This document shows positions 17,112 to 26,202 of a stretch of DNA of 64,000 bases, piece after piece. This DNA is from RGIG9060 sp045645985. GTDB taxonomy: Bacteria; Spirochaetota; Spirochaetia; Treponematales; Treponemataceae. A model generated the notes under the pieces. The model did no database searches, was not told the origin of the DNA, and was given only the letters and a program-made list of their open reading frames with translations. Position 1 is the stretch's first letter, and the number at the start of each line of letters is the position of its first letter. The stretch is from positions 1 to 64,000 of the forward strand of contig JAZRJV010000001.1 of assembly GCA_045645985.1 (NCBI GenBank), read 5' to 3'. The translations under genes and the position numbers were made by a program.

Positions 17112-18308
17112 TTATTTTATCAATTCTTGCGGATTTACAAGTTTTCCGTTTTTGTAAACCGTAAAGTGAAGATGTGGACCAGTTGAATATCCTGTACTTC
17201 CTACAAGCCCAAGTTTATCACCTTGATTAAGTCTCTGCCCTACTTTTGCAGTTGCTGTATGTAAGTGAGCATACAAAGATTGATATCCATTTATATGACT
17301 AATGATTACATAATTACCATACACCTGATTGTAAGAAACTGCAATAACTTTTCCATCTAAAGCGGCTTTTACAGGAGTTCCTGTAGGGGCTGCCATATCC
17401 ATTCCTGTATGAAATTTCTTTACTCCAGTAAATGGATCTGCTCTATTTCCATAAGGTGAAGAAAGTCGCCATTTTGCAGTAATAGGGCATTTGAAAAGTT
17501 CGCCCATCGCCATCTTCAAAGAGTAAGAATCTAATCTTGCACCTGGAATAAAAATATTTTGTCCAACATAAAGTACATCAGTTGATAAATCATTTACATC
17601 AAGCAAAGTTGCAACAGAAACTCCATATTTTGATGCAATTCCTGTAAGACTTTCATTTTTTGCAACTGTATGAACAAGACCATCAGTTGAAGGAATTTTG
17701 ATAACTTCTCCAGCTTGAAGTTTTCTTGCATTAGAAATATTATTTACAGCAATCAAAGTTGAAATATTTGACAAACCAAATTTTTTAGAAATTCTTGTAA
17801 TATTATCACCTGGTTTTACTGTGTATTTTTGAAATTCAACAGGTTGTAAAGCAAAAGCAAGTGAAGAATTAGACAAAGATATATTTCCGCTATCGTCAAC
17901 ATGTTCAGATTTATCTGCAAAAACAAAATCGTACATTGCTTTGTTTAACAAAACAGATTCTGTTTCTGATATAACATCCATTTCTAGAGGTTTTATGCTA
18001 AATTGAATATTTGACATAAAGTATGGAACAAAAAGAGCAAAAACATACAAAACAGAAATTACAAGGAAAACATACTTTATCTTAGATAAAACATTTGATA
18101 ACGCTTGAGTAAAATTTTTTGTGTAAGAAGCAACATTTGGAATAGGATTTGCAACTGCTGTTCCAAAACTTAAAATATTGCTTTTATTTTCGATAGAACT
18201 ATGATGTCTAACTCGGCTAGGTCGTTGTGACTTTAACAATGATTCTAACGACATCCCTTTAGGAGAAGAATTAATAATATTTGAATCTACATAACTAAAT
18301 ATCTGCAT
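17112..18308 (-). CDS. Membrane-anchored LysM-M23 peptidoglycan endopeptidase
   Basis: A 398-residue type II membrane protein: cytoplasmic N-terminus (1-77), one membrane segment (about 78-99), two LysM peptidoglycan-binding domains (about 161-207 and 211-256) and a complete LytM/M23 domain. Zinc ligands and catalytic His are all visible: H300-x3-D304, H348-L-H and H379-L-H381. It should cut peptide cross-links in the periplasm, with roles in growth or division. An upstream in-frame start at 18407 is rejected because it would overlap lepB by 52 bases; ATG 18308 gives a normal topology, although its RBS is weak. It is divergent from lepB and upstream of the propeller/NodB gene. Confidence 0.88.
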   Translation of the reverse strand: MQIFSYVDSNIINSSPKGMSLESLLKSQRPSRVRHHSSIENKSNILSFGTAVANPIPNVASYTKNFTQALSNVLSKIKYVFLVISVLYVFALFVPYFMSNIQFSIKPLEMDVISETESVLLNKAMYDFVFADKSEHVDDSGNISLSNSSLAFALQPVEFQKYTVKPGDNITRISKKFGLSNISTLIAVNNISNARKLQAGEVIKIPSTDGLVHTVAKNESLTGIASKYGVSVATLLDVNDLSTDVLYVGQNIFIPGARLDSYSLKMAMGELFKCPITAKWRLSSPYGNRADPFTGVKKFHTGMDMAAPTGTPVKAALDGKVIAVSYNQVYGNYVIISHINGYQSLYAHLHTATAKVGQRLNQGDKLGLVGSTGYSTGPHLHFTVYKNGKLVNPQELIK

Positions 18309-18355
18309 ACTATTACTATCGACAATTTTTTTTATAGATATTAGAATAAAATAAT

Positions 18356-18865
18356 ATGAAAAAAACAAAAAAACAAATTTCTTTGCCAATAATATTTTTT
18401 TTAACACTTCTCATGGCACTTTTTGTAAAATTATTTATTTTAGACATTGTAGTTGTTTCTGGAACTTCCATGCAGCCAGCAATTAAAGACGGACAAACAA
18501 TTTTTATCAATAAACTAGCCTACGGAATCGTAAAACCATTTTCATCATCATTTTTTATCCAATGGAAAACTCCAAAAGAAGATGATATTGTAATTTATTT
18601 GTATAATGATAAAATGGTTGTAAAAAGATGCGTTGCAACTGAATTAACACCTATGGAATATTTTGTAAATTCAGAGTATAGTATGAAAGTAAATGAAAAA
18701 ATTATTCCATTGTCAGAATCGCAATACCATCGAATAAAAAATAGTTTTTGCGTTCCACAAGGAATGATTTTTGCAGTTGGAGATAATTATTTAGAATCCG
18801 TAGATTCTAGAAATTATGGTTTTGTTTCTGTAGAAAATATCATAGGTAAGGTTTTATGCAAGTAA
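18356..18865 (+). CDS. lepB: Signal peptidase I
   Basis: A 169-residue single-pass membrane serine protease that removes signal peptides from exported proteins. The catalytic serine lies in SGTSMQP (S38), directly after the membrane segment (11-33), and the general-base lysine in MVVKRC (K90). The conserved VGDNYLESVDSRNYG box follows at about 141-155. It is short, like Gram-positive-type enzymes. The gene overlaps the PBP gene by ten bases, suggesting coupled translation of lepB, the PBP and maf. The start is ATG in an AT-rich context with no strong RBS. Confidence 0.93.
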   Translation: MKKTKKQISLPIIFFLTLLMALFVKLFILDIVVVSGTSMQPAIKDGQTIFINKLAYGIVKPFSSSFFIQWKTPKEDDIVIYLYNDKMVVKRCVATELTPMEYFVNSEYSMKVNEKIIPLSESQYHRIKNSFCVPQGMIFAVGDNYLESVDSRNYGFVSVENIIGKVLCK

Positions 18866-20721
18866 GCAGTTTTTATAACAAAGGTCGAATCATTTTTGTA
18901 ATTACAGTTTTATCGGCTCTGCTTTTTTACATTATATTTTCTTACGGAAAGTTGTCTGTAAAAAAAGTTCCTGTTTTTACGCCTCCTGTAGAAAATGTTG
19001 AACGAGGAACAATCTTAGATAGAAACGGAAAAACTTTAGCTGTTCAAACAAATTTTTATCACCTTTGTGCAACTCCATCAGTAATAAAAGACAAAGAAAA
19101 AACTGCACGAGTTTTAGCACCAGCATTAAATCTTACAAAAGAAGATATTTTGCAACTTTTTAACTCATCCCCTACTTTTGTTTACATCAAAAAAAAGATG
19201 GAACAAAGTGAATATAATGAAGTTGCATCTTTAATTGAAAAATACAAAATTTACGGTTTACGATTTGAAAAAATCCAAGGAAGAACTTATCCAGAAAATG
19301 CCTTAGCTTCACAAGTTATCGGATTTATGGGGGATGAAGGGAATGGACTTTCTGGAATTGAATATTCTTTCCAAAGTTTGCTTTCTCCTGATTATAAACC
19401 AAATTCAGATAATCGTGGACAAGATATTTACTTAACAATAGACGCAAATCTTCAATACAAGTTAGAAAAAATTGCAAGTAACGCAATGGAAACAACTCAA
19501 GCAGAAAGTTTGATGTTGATTGCATCCCAAGCAAAAACTGGTGAAATTCTTTCATATATTAGTTTACCCTCTGCAAATTTGAATCGATACCCAAGCTCAA
19601 CAGTTGCAGAAAAAAAAGATTTGCCTGCCGTTCACGCCTACGAGCCTGGTTCTGTTTTCAAATTATTTTCTGTTGCTTCATTTATTGATTCAGGTAGCAT
19701 TTCTGAAACAGAAACATTTTTTTGCGACGGAGTTTTTGATGTTCGTTCAACAAATGGAGAAAGAGTTAGAATCACTTGTTTGGATAGACATGGTCCATTA
19801 ACTGCAAGACAAGCCTTGCAATATTCTTGTAACGACGCATTAGCACAAATGAGCCAAAAAATTGATTCAGAACACTTTTTGCAAAGAATCCGAAGATTTG
19901 GTTTTGGCAAAAAAACAGGAATTGAACTTCCAGGGGAAACAAAAGGTTCTGTAAAAACTACAGAAGATAAACTTTGGTCAGCTCGTTCAAAGCCAACAAT
20001 TTCTATCGGACAAGAAATTAGTGTTTCTGCAATTCAAATGGTTCAAGCCGCAACTACATTTACAAACGGTGGGATACCTTTAAAACTAACTTTAATTTCT
20101 CACATTGATGATAAATCTGGAAATGTAACTTATAAACATCAAGTTCAACCTTTAGAACAAATTGTTTCAAAACATACAGCAGAATATATGTTAAGTTGTA
20201 TGGAAACCACTGCCCGAAAAGGAACTGGAACTCGCGCCTTACTTGGAGATGTTTCTATCGGAGTAAAAACTGGAACTGCACAAATGCTTGATGAAAAAAC
20301 TGGCGGATACAGTAAAGAAGATTTTATTTCAAACTGTGTTGCAGTATTTCCTATTGATAACCCACAAATTATTTTGTACATCGTAATTACAAAAGCAAAA
20401 GGCGAAACTTACGCAGGACGAATCGTAGCGCCAGTTATCGGAGAAGCCGCAGATGTAATTATCGACCACTTGGGAATTGCAAGAGCAAACGCCGCTTCAG
20501 TTGCACACTCTGGAAAAATTGAAATTTCTGCAACAAATTCTGTAAAAATTAGTTCAGTCGTTCCTGATTTTATCGGAATGTCGAAAAAAGAATTAACTCC
20601 ACTTCTAACAAGAAAAGATTTAAGTATCAAAATAGAAGGTTCTGGTTGGGTAGTTTCTCAAAATCCACCTGCAGGAACACCAATTACGGAGAATATGATA
20701 ATTGAACTCAATCTCCAATAA
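18856..20721 (+). CDS. Class B penicillin-binding protein (FtsI/PBP2-like) with PASTA domain
   Basis: A 621-residue peptidoglycan transpeptidase: short cytoplasmic tail, one membrane anchor (12-30), a PBP dimerisation domain (about 42-180) and the transpeptidase domain with S266-V-F-K269, S324-C-N326 and K471-T-G. Residues about 565-621 form one PASTA domain (VPDFIGMSKKEL, then NPPAGTPI). The layout equals septal FtsI/SpoVD-type PBPs of spirochaetes. Whether it acts in division or elongation cannot be settled, as no fts or mre genes are nearby. It overlaps lepB upstream and maf downstream, indicating one operon. Confidence 0.93.
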   Translation: MQVSSFYNKGRIIFVITVLSALLFYIIFSYGKLSVKKVPVFTPPVENVERGTILDRNGKTLAVQTNFYHLCATPSVIKDKEKTARVLAPALNLTKEDILQLFNSSPTFVYIKKKMEQSEYNEVASLIEKYKIYGLRFEKIQGRTYPENALASQVIGFMGDEGNGLSGIEYSFQSLLSPDYKPNSDNRGQDIYLTIDANLQYKLEKIASNAMETTQAESLMLIASQAKTGEILSYISLPSANLNRYPSSTVAEKKDLPAVHAYEPGSVFKLFSVASFIDSGSISETETFFCDGVFDVRSTNGERVRITCLDRHGPLTARQALQYSCNDALAQMSQKIDSEHFLQRIRRFGFGKKTGIELPGETKGSVKTTEDKLWSARSKPTISIGQEISVSAIQMVQAATTFTNGGIPLKLTLISHIDDKSGNVTYKHQVQPLEQIVSKHTAEYMLSCMETTARKGTGTRALLGDVSIGVKTGTAQMLDEKTGGYSKEDFISNCVAVFPIDNPQIILYIVITKAKGETYAGRIVAPVIGEAADVIIDHLGIARANAASVAHSGKIEISATNSVKISSVVPDFIGMSKKELTPLLTRKDLSIKIEGSGWVVSQNPPAGTPITENMIIELNLQ

Positions 20722-22393
20722 CAATTTGATAAATACAGAACTTTTTTCTCAAAATAAATCTCTTTTTGAAAATCGTTTTTCTTCGCTTGCAAAATTGATT
20801 TTTGAAAATTTTTCTTACAAAGATATTTTTTCTTATTGTAGCGAAAAACTTGAAATTCAAAATGCAAAAACAAATCTTCCAACTGTAAAAGAAAACGGAA
20901 AATTTTGGCATTCAGTTTATTCGCCAGAAAGAGAAGCAACATCTTTAATTTCAACAGCAGAATGTCAAGAAAAATCCACAATAGTTTTTTTAGGCTACGG
21001 TTTAGGTTACGCAGCATTACAAGCATGCAAAAATCATCCTGAAAAAACGATAATAATAATCGAGCCTGACATAAATTATGCTTTGTTTCCTTTTTTTTAC
21101 ATGGATTTTTCTGAAATTTTTAAACACGAAAAATTGATTATGCTGTTTGGTGCTGAACATCAACAAGTAATTTCAATTTTAGAAAATCAAGAAATTGAAA
21201 ATTGCCAGTTTATAAAAAATCAAAATCAAATTGAACATTGTAAAGAATATTTTGAAAATCTTGAAAAACTGATTAAACGCAACAAACAAAAAAAACAAAT
21301 AAACGATAACACATACAAAAAATTTGGAAAACTTTGGATAAACAATACTTGCAAAAACTTTTCTCACTTCAAGATGCACCAAGGAATAAATCCATTAAAA
21401 GATTGCATGAAAGAAAAAAATGCTTGTGTAATTGCGGCTGGTCCTACTTTGTCAGAAATTTTGCCACACTTAAAAGAAATTCAAAAACGATGCGTTTTAA
21501 TTTGCGTTGATACAGCCTTAAAAACAGTTTTAAATTATGGAATTGTTCCAGAATTTACAGTTATGGTTGATCCACAATATTGGAACGCAAGACATTTAGA
21601 TTTTGCACAAACTTCTAACACAATTTTAATTACAGAAAGTGCTGTATATCCATCAGTTTTTAACCACAAATGGAAAGAAATTTTATTTTGCTCAGCAATG
21701 TATCCTTTAGGAAAATTTTTGCAAAAAAATATTTCAATTTGGGAACTTGGCGCTGGTGGTTCAGTTGCTACAACAGCCTGGGATTTTGCAAGATTTCTTG
21801 GTTGTACAAAAATTTTTATGGCAGGCTTAGATTTAGGCTATCCTAAAAATCAAACGCACATAAAAGGAAGCACTTTTGAACATTGGGCAACGATAAACGC
21901 AACTTATTTATCAAATGCAGAAACAAAATCCGTAGGTTCATTATTTTCTGCAAATCCGATTACAAAAAATGATTATGCAGGAAATAAAATTCAAACTGAT
22001 TCTAGAATGAATCTTTACGCATGGTGGTTTGAAAGCAAATGTGCAGAATTTTCTCAAATTCAAACATATTCATTATCAAACAAAAGCCTTGCAATTCCAG
22101 GGATAAAATATTTTTCTGTAGAAAATTTGTTAAAATCAGCTGAGCAATGCAAAATTGATTTTTTTCAAATTTTAGAAGAAAACAATCAAAATGAAAAAAA
22201 ACAAGAACAAACTTTTTCAGATAATTTAAAAACTTTGAAAGCTCAAATAAATGATTTTATCGAAAATCCACAAAAAAAATTATCATCAGAAATTGAAAAC
22301 TTGATTTTTCCATTATTAAAAGATGATAATTCAAATGATAAAATAATTGCACTAAAAGAATTACAAAAAATGCTTGCAAAAATTAAAATATAG
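20702..22393 (+). CDS. Maf-type motility accessory protein (DUF115/MptE-like), putative flagellin glycosyltransferase
   Basis: A 563-residue protein of the Maf/DUF115 family. The central domain carries the signature CVIAAGPTLSEILPHL (about 237-252), CVDTALKTVL and FTVMVDPQ, shared with 6-hydroxymethylpterin pyrophosphokinase MptE. In Campylobacter and related flagellates such proteins attach sugars, often nonulosonic acids, to flagellin; spirochaetes also glycosylate flagella. The N-terminal third is a separate GxGxGxxA-like domain (FLGYGLGYAALQA). The start is a TTG at 20702, overlapping the PBP stop by 20 bases, with GGAG about eleven bases upstream. Substrate and acceptor are unproven. Confidence 0.8.
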   Translation: MNSISNNNLINTELFSQNKSLFENRFSSLAKLIFENFSYKDIFSYCSEKLEIQNAKTNLPTVKENGKFWHSVYSPEREATSLISTAECQEKSTIVFLGYGLGYAALQACKNHPEKTIIIIEPDINYALFPFFYMDFSEIFKHEKLIMLFGAEHQQVISILENQEIENCQFIKNQNQIEHCKEYFENLEKLIKRNKQKKQINDNTYKKFGKLWINNTCKNFSHFKMHQGINPLKDCMKEKNACVIAAGPTLSEILPHLKEIQKRCVLICVDTALKTVLNYGIVPEFTVMVDPQYWNARHLDFAQTSNTILITESAVYPSVFNHKWKEILFCSAMYPLGKFLQKNISIWELGAGGSVATTAWDFARFLGCTKIFMAGLDLGYPKNQTHIKGSTFEHWATINATYLSNAETKSVGSLFSANPITKNDYAGNKIQTDSRMNLYAWWFESKCAEFSQIQTYSLSNKSLAIPGIKYFSVENLLKSAEQCKIDFFQILEENNQNEKKQEQTFSDNLKTLKAQINDFIENPQKKLSSEIENLIFPLLKDDNSNDKIIALKELQKMLAKIKI

Positions 22394-22427
22394 GTTTTTA
22401 ATTAAATATACTAAAGATTTTTTTTTA

Positions 22428-22490
22428 CACACCGATAATATAAATGTATTTGGCATATAAAATCGGTGTGCAGACATCCAGACACCGATT
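22428..22490 (+). promoter_or_regulatory. Three-segment alternative hairpin in the leader of the HD-GYP gene
   Basis: Segment 1 CACACCGAT (22428-22436) is complementary to segment 2 ATCGGTGTG (22462-22470), and segment 2 is equally complementary to segment 3 ACACCGAT (22482-22489). Only one of the two hairpins can form at a time. A terminator-like hairpin (22506-22542) follows before the gene, so an attenuation-type switch or a small RNA with terminator is possible. Confidence 0.5.
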
Positions 22491-22505
22491 TTTGTCCATA
22501 AATTA

Positions 22506-22542
22506 GGCTGAAGGACGTGTGAGGTTTTTCAGCTTTTTTTTT
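22506..22542 (+). terminator. Terminator-like hairpin before the HD-GYP gene
   Basis: GGCTGAA (22506-22512) pairs with TTTCAGC-type sequence ending at 22533, directly followed by nine T. It either ends the lepB-PBP-maf operon or acts as attenuator for the gene that starts 42 bases further on. Confidence 0.7.
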
Positions 22543-22583
22543 ATAAAAAAAATTCGTTGCTGTAACGAAAACATGGAGATTTT

Positions 22584-23948
22584 ATGAATTCCTTTGATGT
22601 TTCAGAACTTAAAGAAAATACTTATTTCTCAGCAGAAGTTATATTAGATAGAACTTTTTTACTTTTAGCAAATTCAACTCCAGTTACAAAATCAATAATT
22701 GATGCACTAAAAGATTGGGAATTCAAAAAAGTTTATTCAGATGGAAATATGAAAACAGAAACAGCAACTTCTAGTTCAGAATCATCCGAAGCAGAAAAAA
22801 ATCCTGTTGAAAATACAATTCAATCTAAAAACACAACTCCAGTTGCAAAACCTGTAATCACAGCAAAATCACCAATAACTGCATCTACTTCATCAATAAA
22901 CACATCAACAAGTTCAACTGTGATGAAAAGTGCAACTTCTGATAAAACATCGAATACAGCAACTGTACAAACACAAAAGCAAGAAGCACCAGAACTTGTG
23001 CAAGAACAAATAAGCATCGGAGATCCAGATTCTCAAGAAAATTCTAGACTTAATACTGTTCAAAACCTCTACAACGAATATTTAGGTTATATTTCAAATA
23101 TTTATACACACTACGCAACTCACAAAGAATTGAATATAGAAGAAATTTCAAACAAAGTAAAAGATTTATGTTCTTTTGTTCGCGAAAACAGACGCTATGT
23201 TTTAAGAATACAACCAAATCAAGACGGAAAAAATAAAAACTTCTTGATAAATCACTCAATGCGTTCAACTGTTTTGGCAATTACAATCGGTTTACAATTA
23301 AAACTTTCGCTAGAAAAACTTATTGAACTTGGTATTGCCTGTATTTTGCACGAACTCGGACAAATTCGTTTGCCGCCACATCTTTATCTAACTGACAGAA
23401 AATTAACTCAATCAGAAAAAAATGAAATTTGTACGCATCCAATTATTTCATATAATATTTTGAAAGAATTTGATTTTCCATTGAGTATTTGTCTTGGCGT
23501 TCTTGAACATCACGAAAAAGAAAACGGGAAAGGATATCCACGACATCTTGCAGGAGCAGGTATTTCACCTTACGCAAAAATTATTGCAGTTGCTTGTTCA
23601 TTTGAAGCAATCACTTCTCCAAGACACTACAAAGAAGCAAACTCATCCTACGAAGCAATGGTTGAACTTCTAAAAAATGAAGGAAAACAATACGATGAAA
23701 CTGTAATTAAAGCATTATTATTTAGTTTATCACTTTTTCCTATTGGTGCTTATGTTACACTTTCCGATGGAAGAATTGCTCAAGTTTCTGATGTAAATCC
23801 TGAAAATCCTAAAAATCCTATCGTTCAGATTTTAAATGAAAAAGACGAAAATGGAGAGCCTAAAACAGTTGCTACAAGTGATACAGGATTAAGAATTGTT
23901 AGAGTATTGAATAAACAACAAGCTGCAGAAGCACTAAAATCACTTTAG
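22584..23948 (+). CDS. HD-GYP-related protein with altered metal site
   Basis: A 454-residue cytoplasmic protein. Residues 1-50 form a small N-terminal domain and 60-150 a Ser/Thr/Ala/Pro-rich linker of low complexity. About 160-400 is an HD-GYP-type domain followed by a small beta-domain. The frame of the family is clear: NHSMRSTVLAI, LEHHEKENGKGYPRHL (the GYP motif at 317-319). However the HD pair is H256-E257 (HELGQ in place of HDIGK), and the Asp of the later vaDxfdA motif is Cys (VACSFEA). Cyclic di-GMP hydrolysis is therefore uncertain and it may bind rather than cut. It has a GGAG RBS and a structured leader, and is followed convergently by the aldo/keto reductase. Confidence 0.82.
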   Translation: MNSFDVSELKENTYFSAEVILDRTFLLLANSTPVTKSIIDALKDWEFKKVYSDGNMKTETATSSSESSEAEKNPVENTIQSKNTTPVAKPVITAKSPITASTSSINTSTSSTVMKSATSDKTSNTATVQTQKQEAPELVQEQISIGDPDSQENSRLNTVQNLYNEYLGYISNIYTHYATHKELNIEEISNKVKDLCSFVRENRRYVLRIQPNQDGKNKNFLINHSMRSTVLAITIGLQLKLSLEKLIELGIACILHELGQIRLPPHLYLTDRKLTQSEKNEICTHPIISYNILKEFDFPLSICLGVLEHHEKENGKGYPRHLAGAGISPYAKIIAVACSFEAITSPRHYKEANSSYEAMVELLKNEGKQYDETVIKALLFSLSLFPIGAYVTLSDGRIAQVSDVNPENPKNPIVQILNEKDENGEPKTVATSDTGLRIVRVLNKQQAAEALKSL

Positions 23949-23952
23949 AATA

Positions 23953-24708
23953 TTAAATTTGATTTCTTAATTCTTCCAACTCGATTTTAAATTGTTCATC
24001 TACTTTTGGTGGATTTGATTCAAAGTAAAGTAATTTTGTTATGTCATCAATATTTTTTGCGCCCCAAACAGAAACAAGACTTTCGTATTGTCGCAAAAAT
24101 CCAAAAGCAAGAGGAATATTCTGAATTTTACCAGAATTTAATGTTTTTATAGCCACAATACCGATATCTGATTGCTCTGCTTGTTTTATCAAAGCCATTT
24201 CTTCTTCTGTGGAAAAAATATTTAGAGGATAACGGATTACATCATAAAGTCCAGAAGACAAAGCCTCTTGTGCTAAGTCTAATTTATGAGTTGTAAAACC
24301 AATGAATTGAATTTTTCCATCACGACGAGCTTTTAACATTTCATTATATAAGCCATCATCTGAACCTGGAATAGGCAAATATTCATCATTTGTTATGTGA
24401 TAAATATTGATATAATCTGTATTTAGCTTTTCTAAAGAAAGCTCTAAATCCAAAGTTGCATCTTTTCCTAAACAAGCCTTAGTTCCTGAAGAAATGATAA
24501 TTTCTTTTCTCTTAGAATAAATTGCCTGTCCGAGTTTCAATTCAACATCGGAATATGAACTTGAGGTATCAAAAAAATTTATACCTGAATTATATGCGGT
24601 ATCAATAATTTCGGCAAAATCATCATCAGAAATATCTTGTAATAATCGAGTTCCTAATGCTGAGCGACTTACCATAAGATTTGTTCTACCTAAAGTTACA
24701 TATTCCAT
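23953..24708 (-). CDS. Short aldo/keto reductase family protein
   Basis: A 251-residue oxidoreductase of the aldo/keto reductase barrel family, shorter than the usual 280-330 residues. The catalytic tetrad is recognisable: Asp and Tyr in FFDTSSSYSD, Lys in ISSGTK and His in YINIYHITND. NAD(P)H-dependent reduction of a carbonyl is expected; the substrate is unknown. The C-terminal cofactor-binding loop looks reduced (VSVWGAKNIDDITK in place of the longer IPG segment). ATG 24708 is chosen for its AAGGATG RBS. A start at 24744 adds a hydrophobic stretch without RBS. It follows glyS upstream at about 57 bases, both leftward. Confidence 0.85.
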   Translation of the reverse strand: MEYVTLGRTNLMVSRSALGTRLLQDISDDDFAEIIDTAYNSGINFFDTSSSYSDVELKLGQAIYSKRKEIIISSGTKACLGKDATLDLELSLEKLNTDYINIYHITNDEYLPIPGSDDGLYNEMLKARRDGKIQFIGFTTHKLDLAQEALSSGLYDVIRYPLNIFSTEEEMALIKQAEQSDIGIVAIKTLNSGKIQNIPLAFGFLRQYESLVSVWGAKNIDDITKLLYFESNPPKVDEQFKIELEELRNQI

Positions 24709-24765
24709 AAACGCATCCTTAAAAAATATTAAAGCAAAAGCCAATTTGACTTTTGCCTTAAAAAA

Positions 24766-26109
24766 TTATCTTGTGTAATTTTTGATTTCTTCGCGGATTC
24801 TTGCAGAAAGTTCAGAAATTGGAACTCTTACCTGCTCCATTGAATCACGGAAACGCAAAGTTACAGTTTTATCATTTTTAGAATCGTAGTCAACTGTTAC
24901 ACAGAAAGGAGTTCCGATTTCATCTTGGCGACGATATCGTTTTCCGATTGCTCCAGATTGGTCGTAATCTGTAACAAAATCTTCTTTCAATTCATTTTGG
25001 ATTTCTTTTGCAAGTTCTGCAAGTCCGTCTTTTTTCATCAAAGGAAGAACAGCAACTGTAACAGGAGCTAATTTTGGATGGAAATGAAGAACTGTTCTGT
25101 AATCATCATCGTTACCTTTGTCAGCAACTTTTTCTTCAGCATAAGCATCACAAAGGAACATAAGAAGATTTCTTGTAAGTCCAGCTGAAGTTTCGATGAT
25201 GTAAGGAATGTATTTTTCGTTTCCATTGTCTTGGTCGATATATTGCATATCTTTTCCAGAATATTCTGTATGACGAGAAAGGTCGAAATCTGTACGATTG
25301 TGGATACCTTCAAGTTCGCTGAATCCCATTGGAAATTCGTATTCAATATCGTATGCGTCTTTTGCGTAGTGTGCCAATTTTTCGTGGTGATACCAACGCA
25401 TTTTATCCATATTTACGCCGTATTTTTTGTAGAAATTCCAGCGTTGTTCACGCCAATATTCAAAGAATTTGTCGTCATCGCCTGGTTTTACAAAAAATTG
25501 CATTTCCATTTGTTCAAATTCACAAGTTCTAAAAATAAAGTTTTTAGTTACAATTTCGTTTCTAAAAGCTTTTCCAACTTGTGCAATTCCAAAAGGAACT
25601 TTCATGCGGTTTGATTGAATAATATTTTTGTAGTTTACATAAATACCTTGAGCAGTTTCTGGACGAAGATAAATTACACTTGCTGTATCTTCTGCAGGTC
25701 CAATATGAGTTTTGAACATCAAGTTGAATGCACGAGGTTCTGTAAGTTCGCCACCACAAGCAGGACATTTTTTTGCTGCTAAAGCATCTTGATCCATGTT
25801 GTCTGCACGGTAACGCATTTTACATTGTTTACAGTCTACAAGTGGATCTGAAAAGTTTGCAACATGTCCTGAAGCTTCCCAAACACGAGGGTGCATCAAA
25901 ATTGCAGCGTCCAATCCAACGATATTATCGTGGAGTTGAGTCATTTCTCTCCACCAAGCATTTTGGATGTTCTTTTTAAGTTCGATTCCTAATGGACCGT
26001 AATCCCAAGCACCAGATTGTCCACCATAAATTTCTGATGACTGAAATACAAAACCGCGTCTTTTACAAAGACTTACGATTTTTTCCATTGTTACTTCATG
26101 TTTTTCCAT
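24766..26109 (-). CDS. glyS: Glycyl-tRNA synthetase (homodimeric type)
   Basis: A 447-residue class II aminoacyl-tRNA synthetase that charges tRNA-Gly. It is the single-chain dimeric type of archaea, eukaryotes, firmicutes and spirochaetes, not the GlyQ/GlyS tetramer. The N-terminal SEIYGGQSGAWDYGPLGIELK is the glycine-binding segment, a zinc-type C-x2-C pair lies in the insertion (CKQCKMRYRAD, CPACGG), and motif 2 is RNEIVTKNFIFRTCEFEQME. The C-terminal anticodon domain follows (VTVAVLPLMKK). AAGGA stands before the ATG. It lies downstream of gltX on the same strand, 93 bases apart. Confidence 0.97.
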   Translation of the reverse strand: MEKHEVTMEKIVSLCKRRGFVFQSSEIYGGQSGAWDYGPLGIELKKNIQNAWWREMTQLHDNIVGLDAAILMHPRVWEASGHVANFSDPLVDCKQCKMRYRADNMDQDALAAKKCPACGGELTEPRAFNLMFKTHIGPAEDTASVIYLRPETAQGIYVNYKNIIQSNRMKVPFGIAQVGKAFRNEIVTKNFIFRTCEFEQMEMQFFVKPGDDDKFFEYWREQRWNFYKKYGVNMDKMRWYHHEKLAHYAKDAYDIEYEFPMGFSELEGIHNRTDFDLSRHTEYSGKDMQYIDQDNGNEKYIPYIIETSAGLTRNLLMFLCDAYAEEKVADKGNDDDYRTVLHFHPKLAPVTVAVLPLMKKDGLAELAKEIQNELKEDFVTDYDQSGAIGKRYRRQDEIGTPFCVTVDYDSKNDKTVTLRFRDSMEQVRVPISELSARIREEIKNYTR

Positions 26110-26202
26110 AAATATATCCTTCTTTGGCCTTTCTGGAAAAAAGGCACTTTATATATTTAGCCAACCATAAAATTTTTACATTACGATTGGCTTTTTACCA
26201 AA

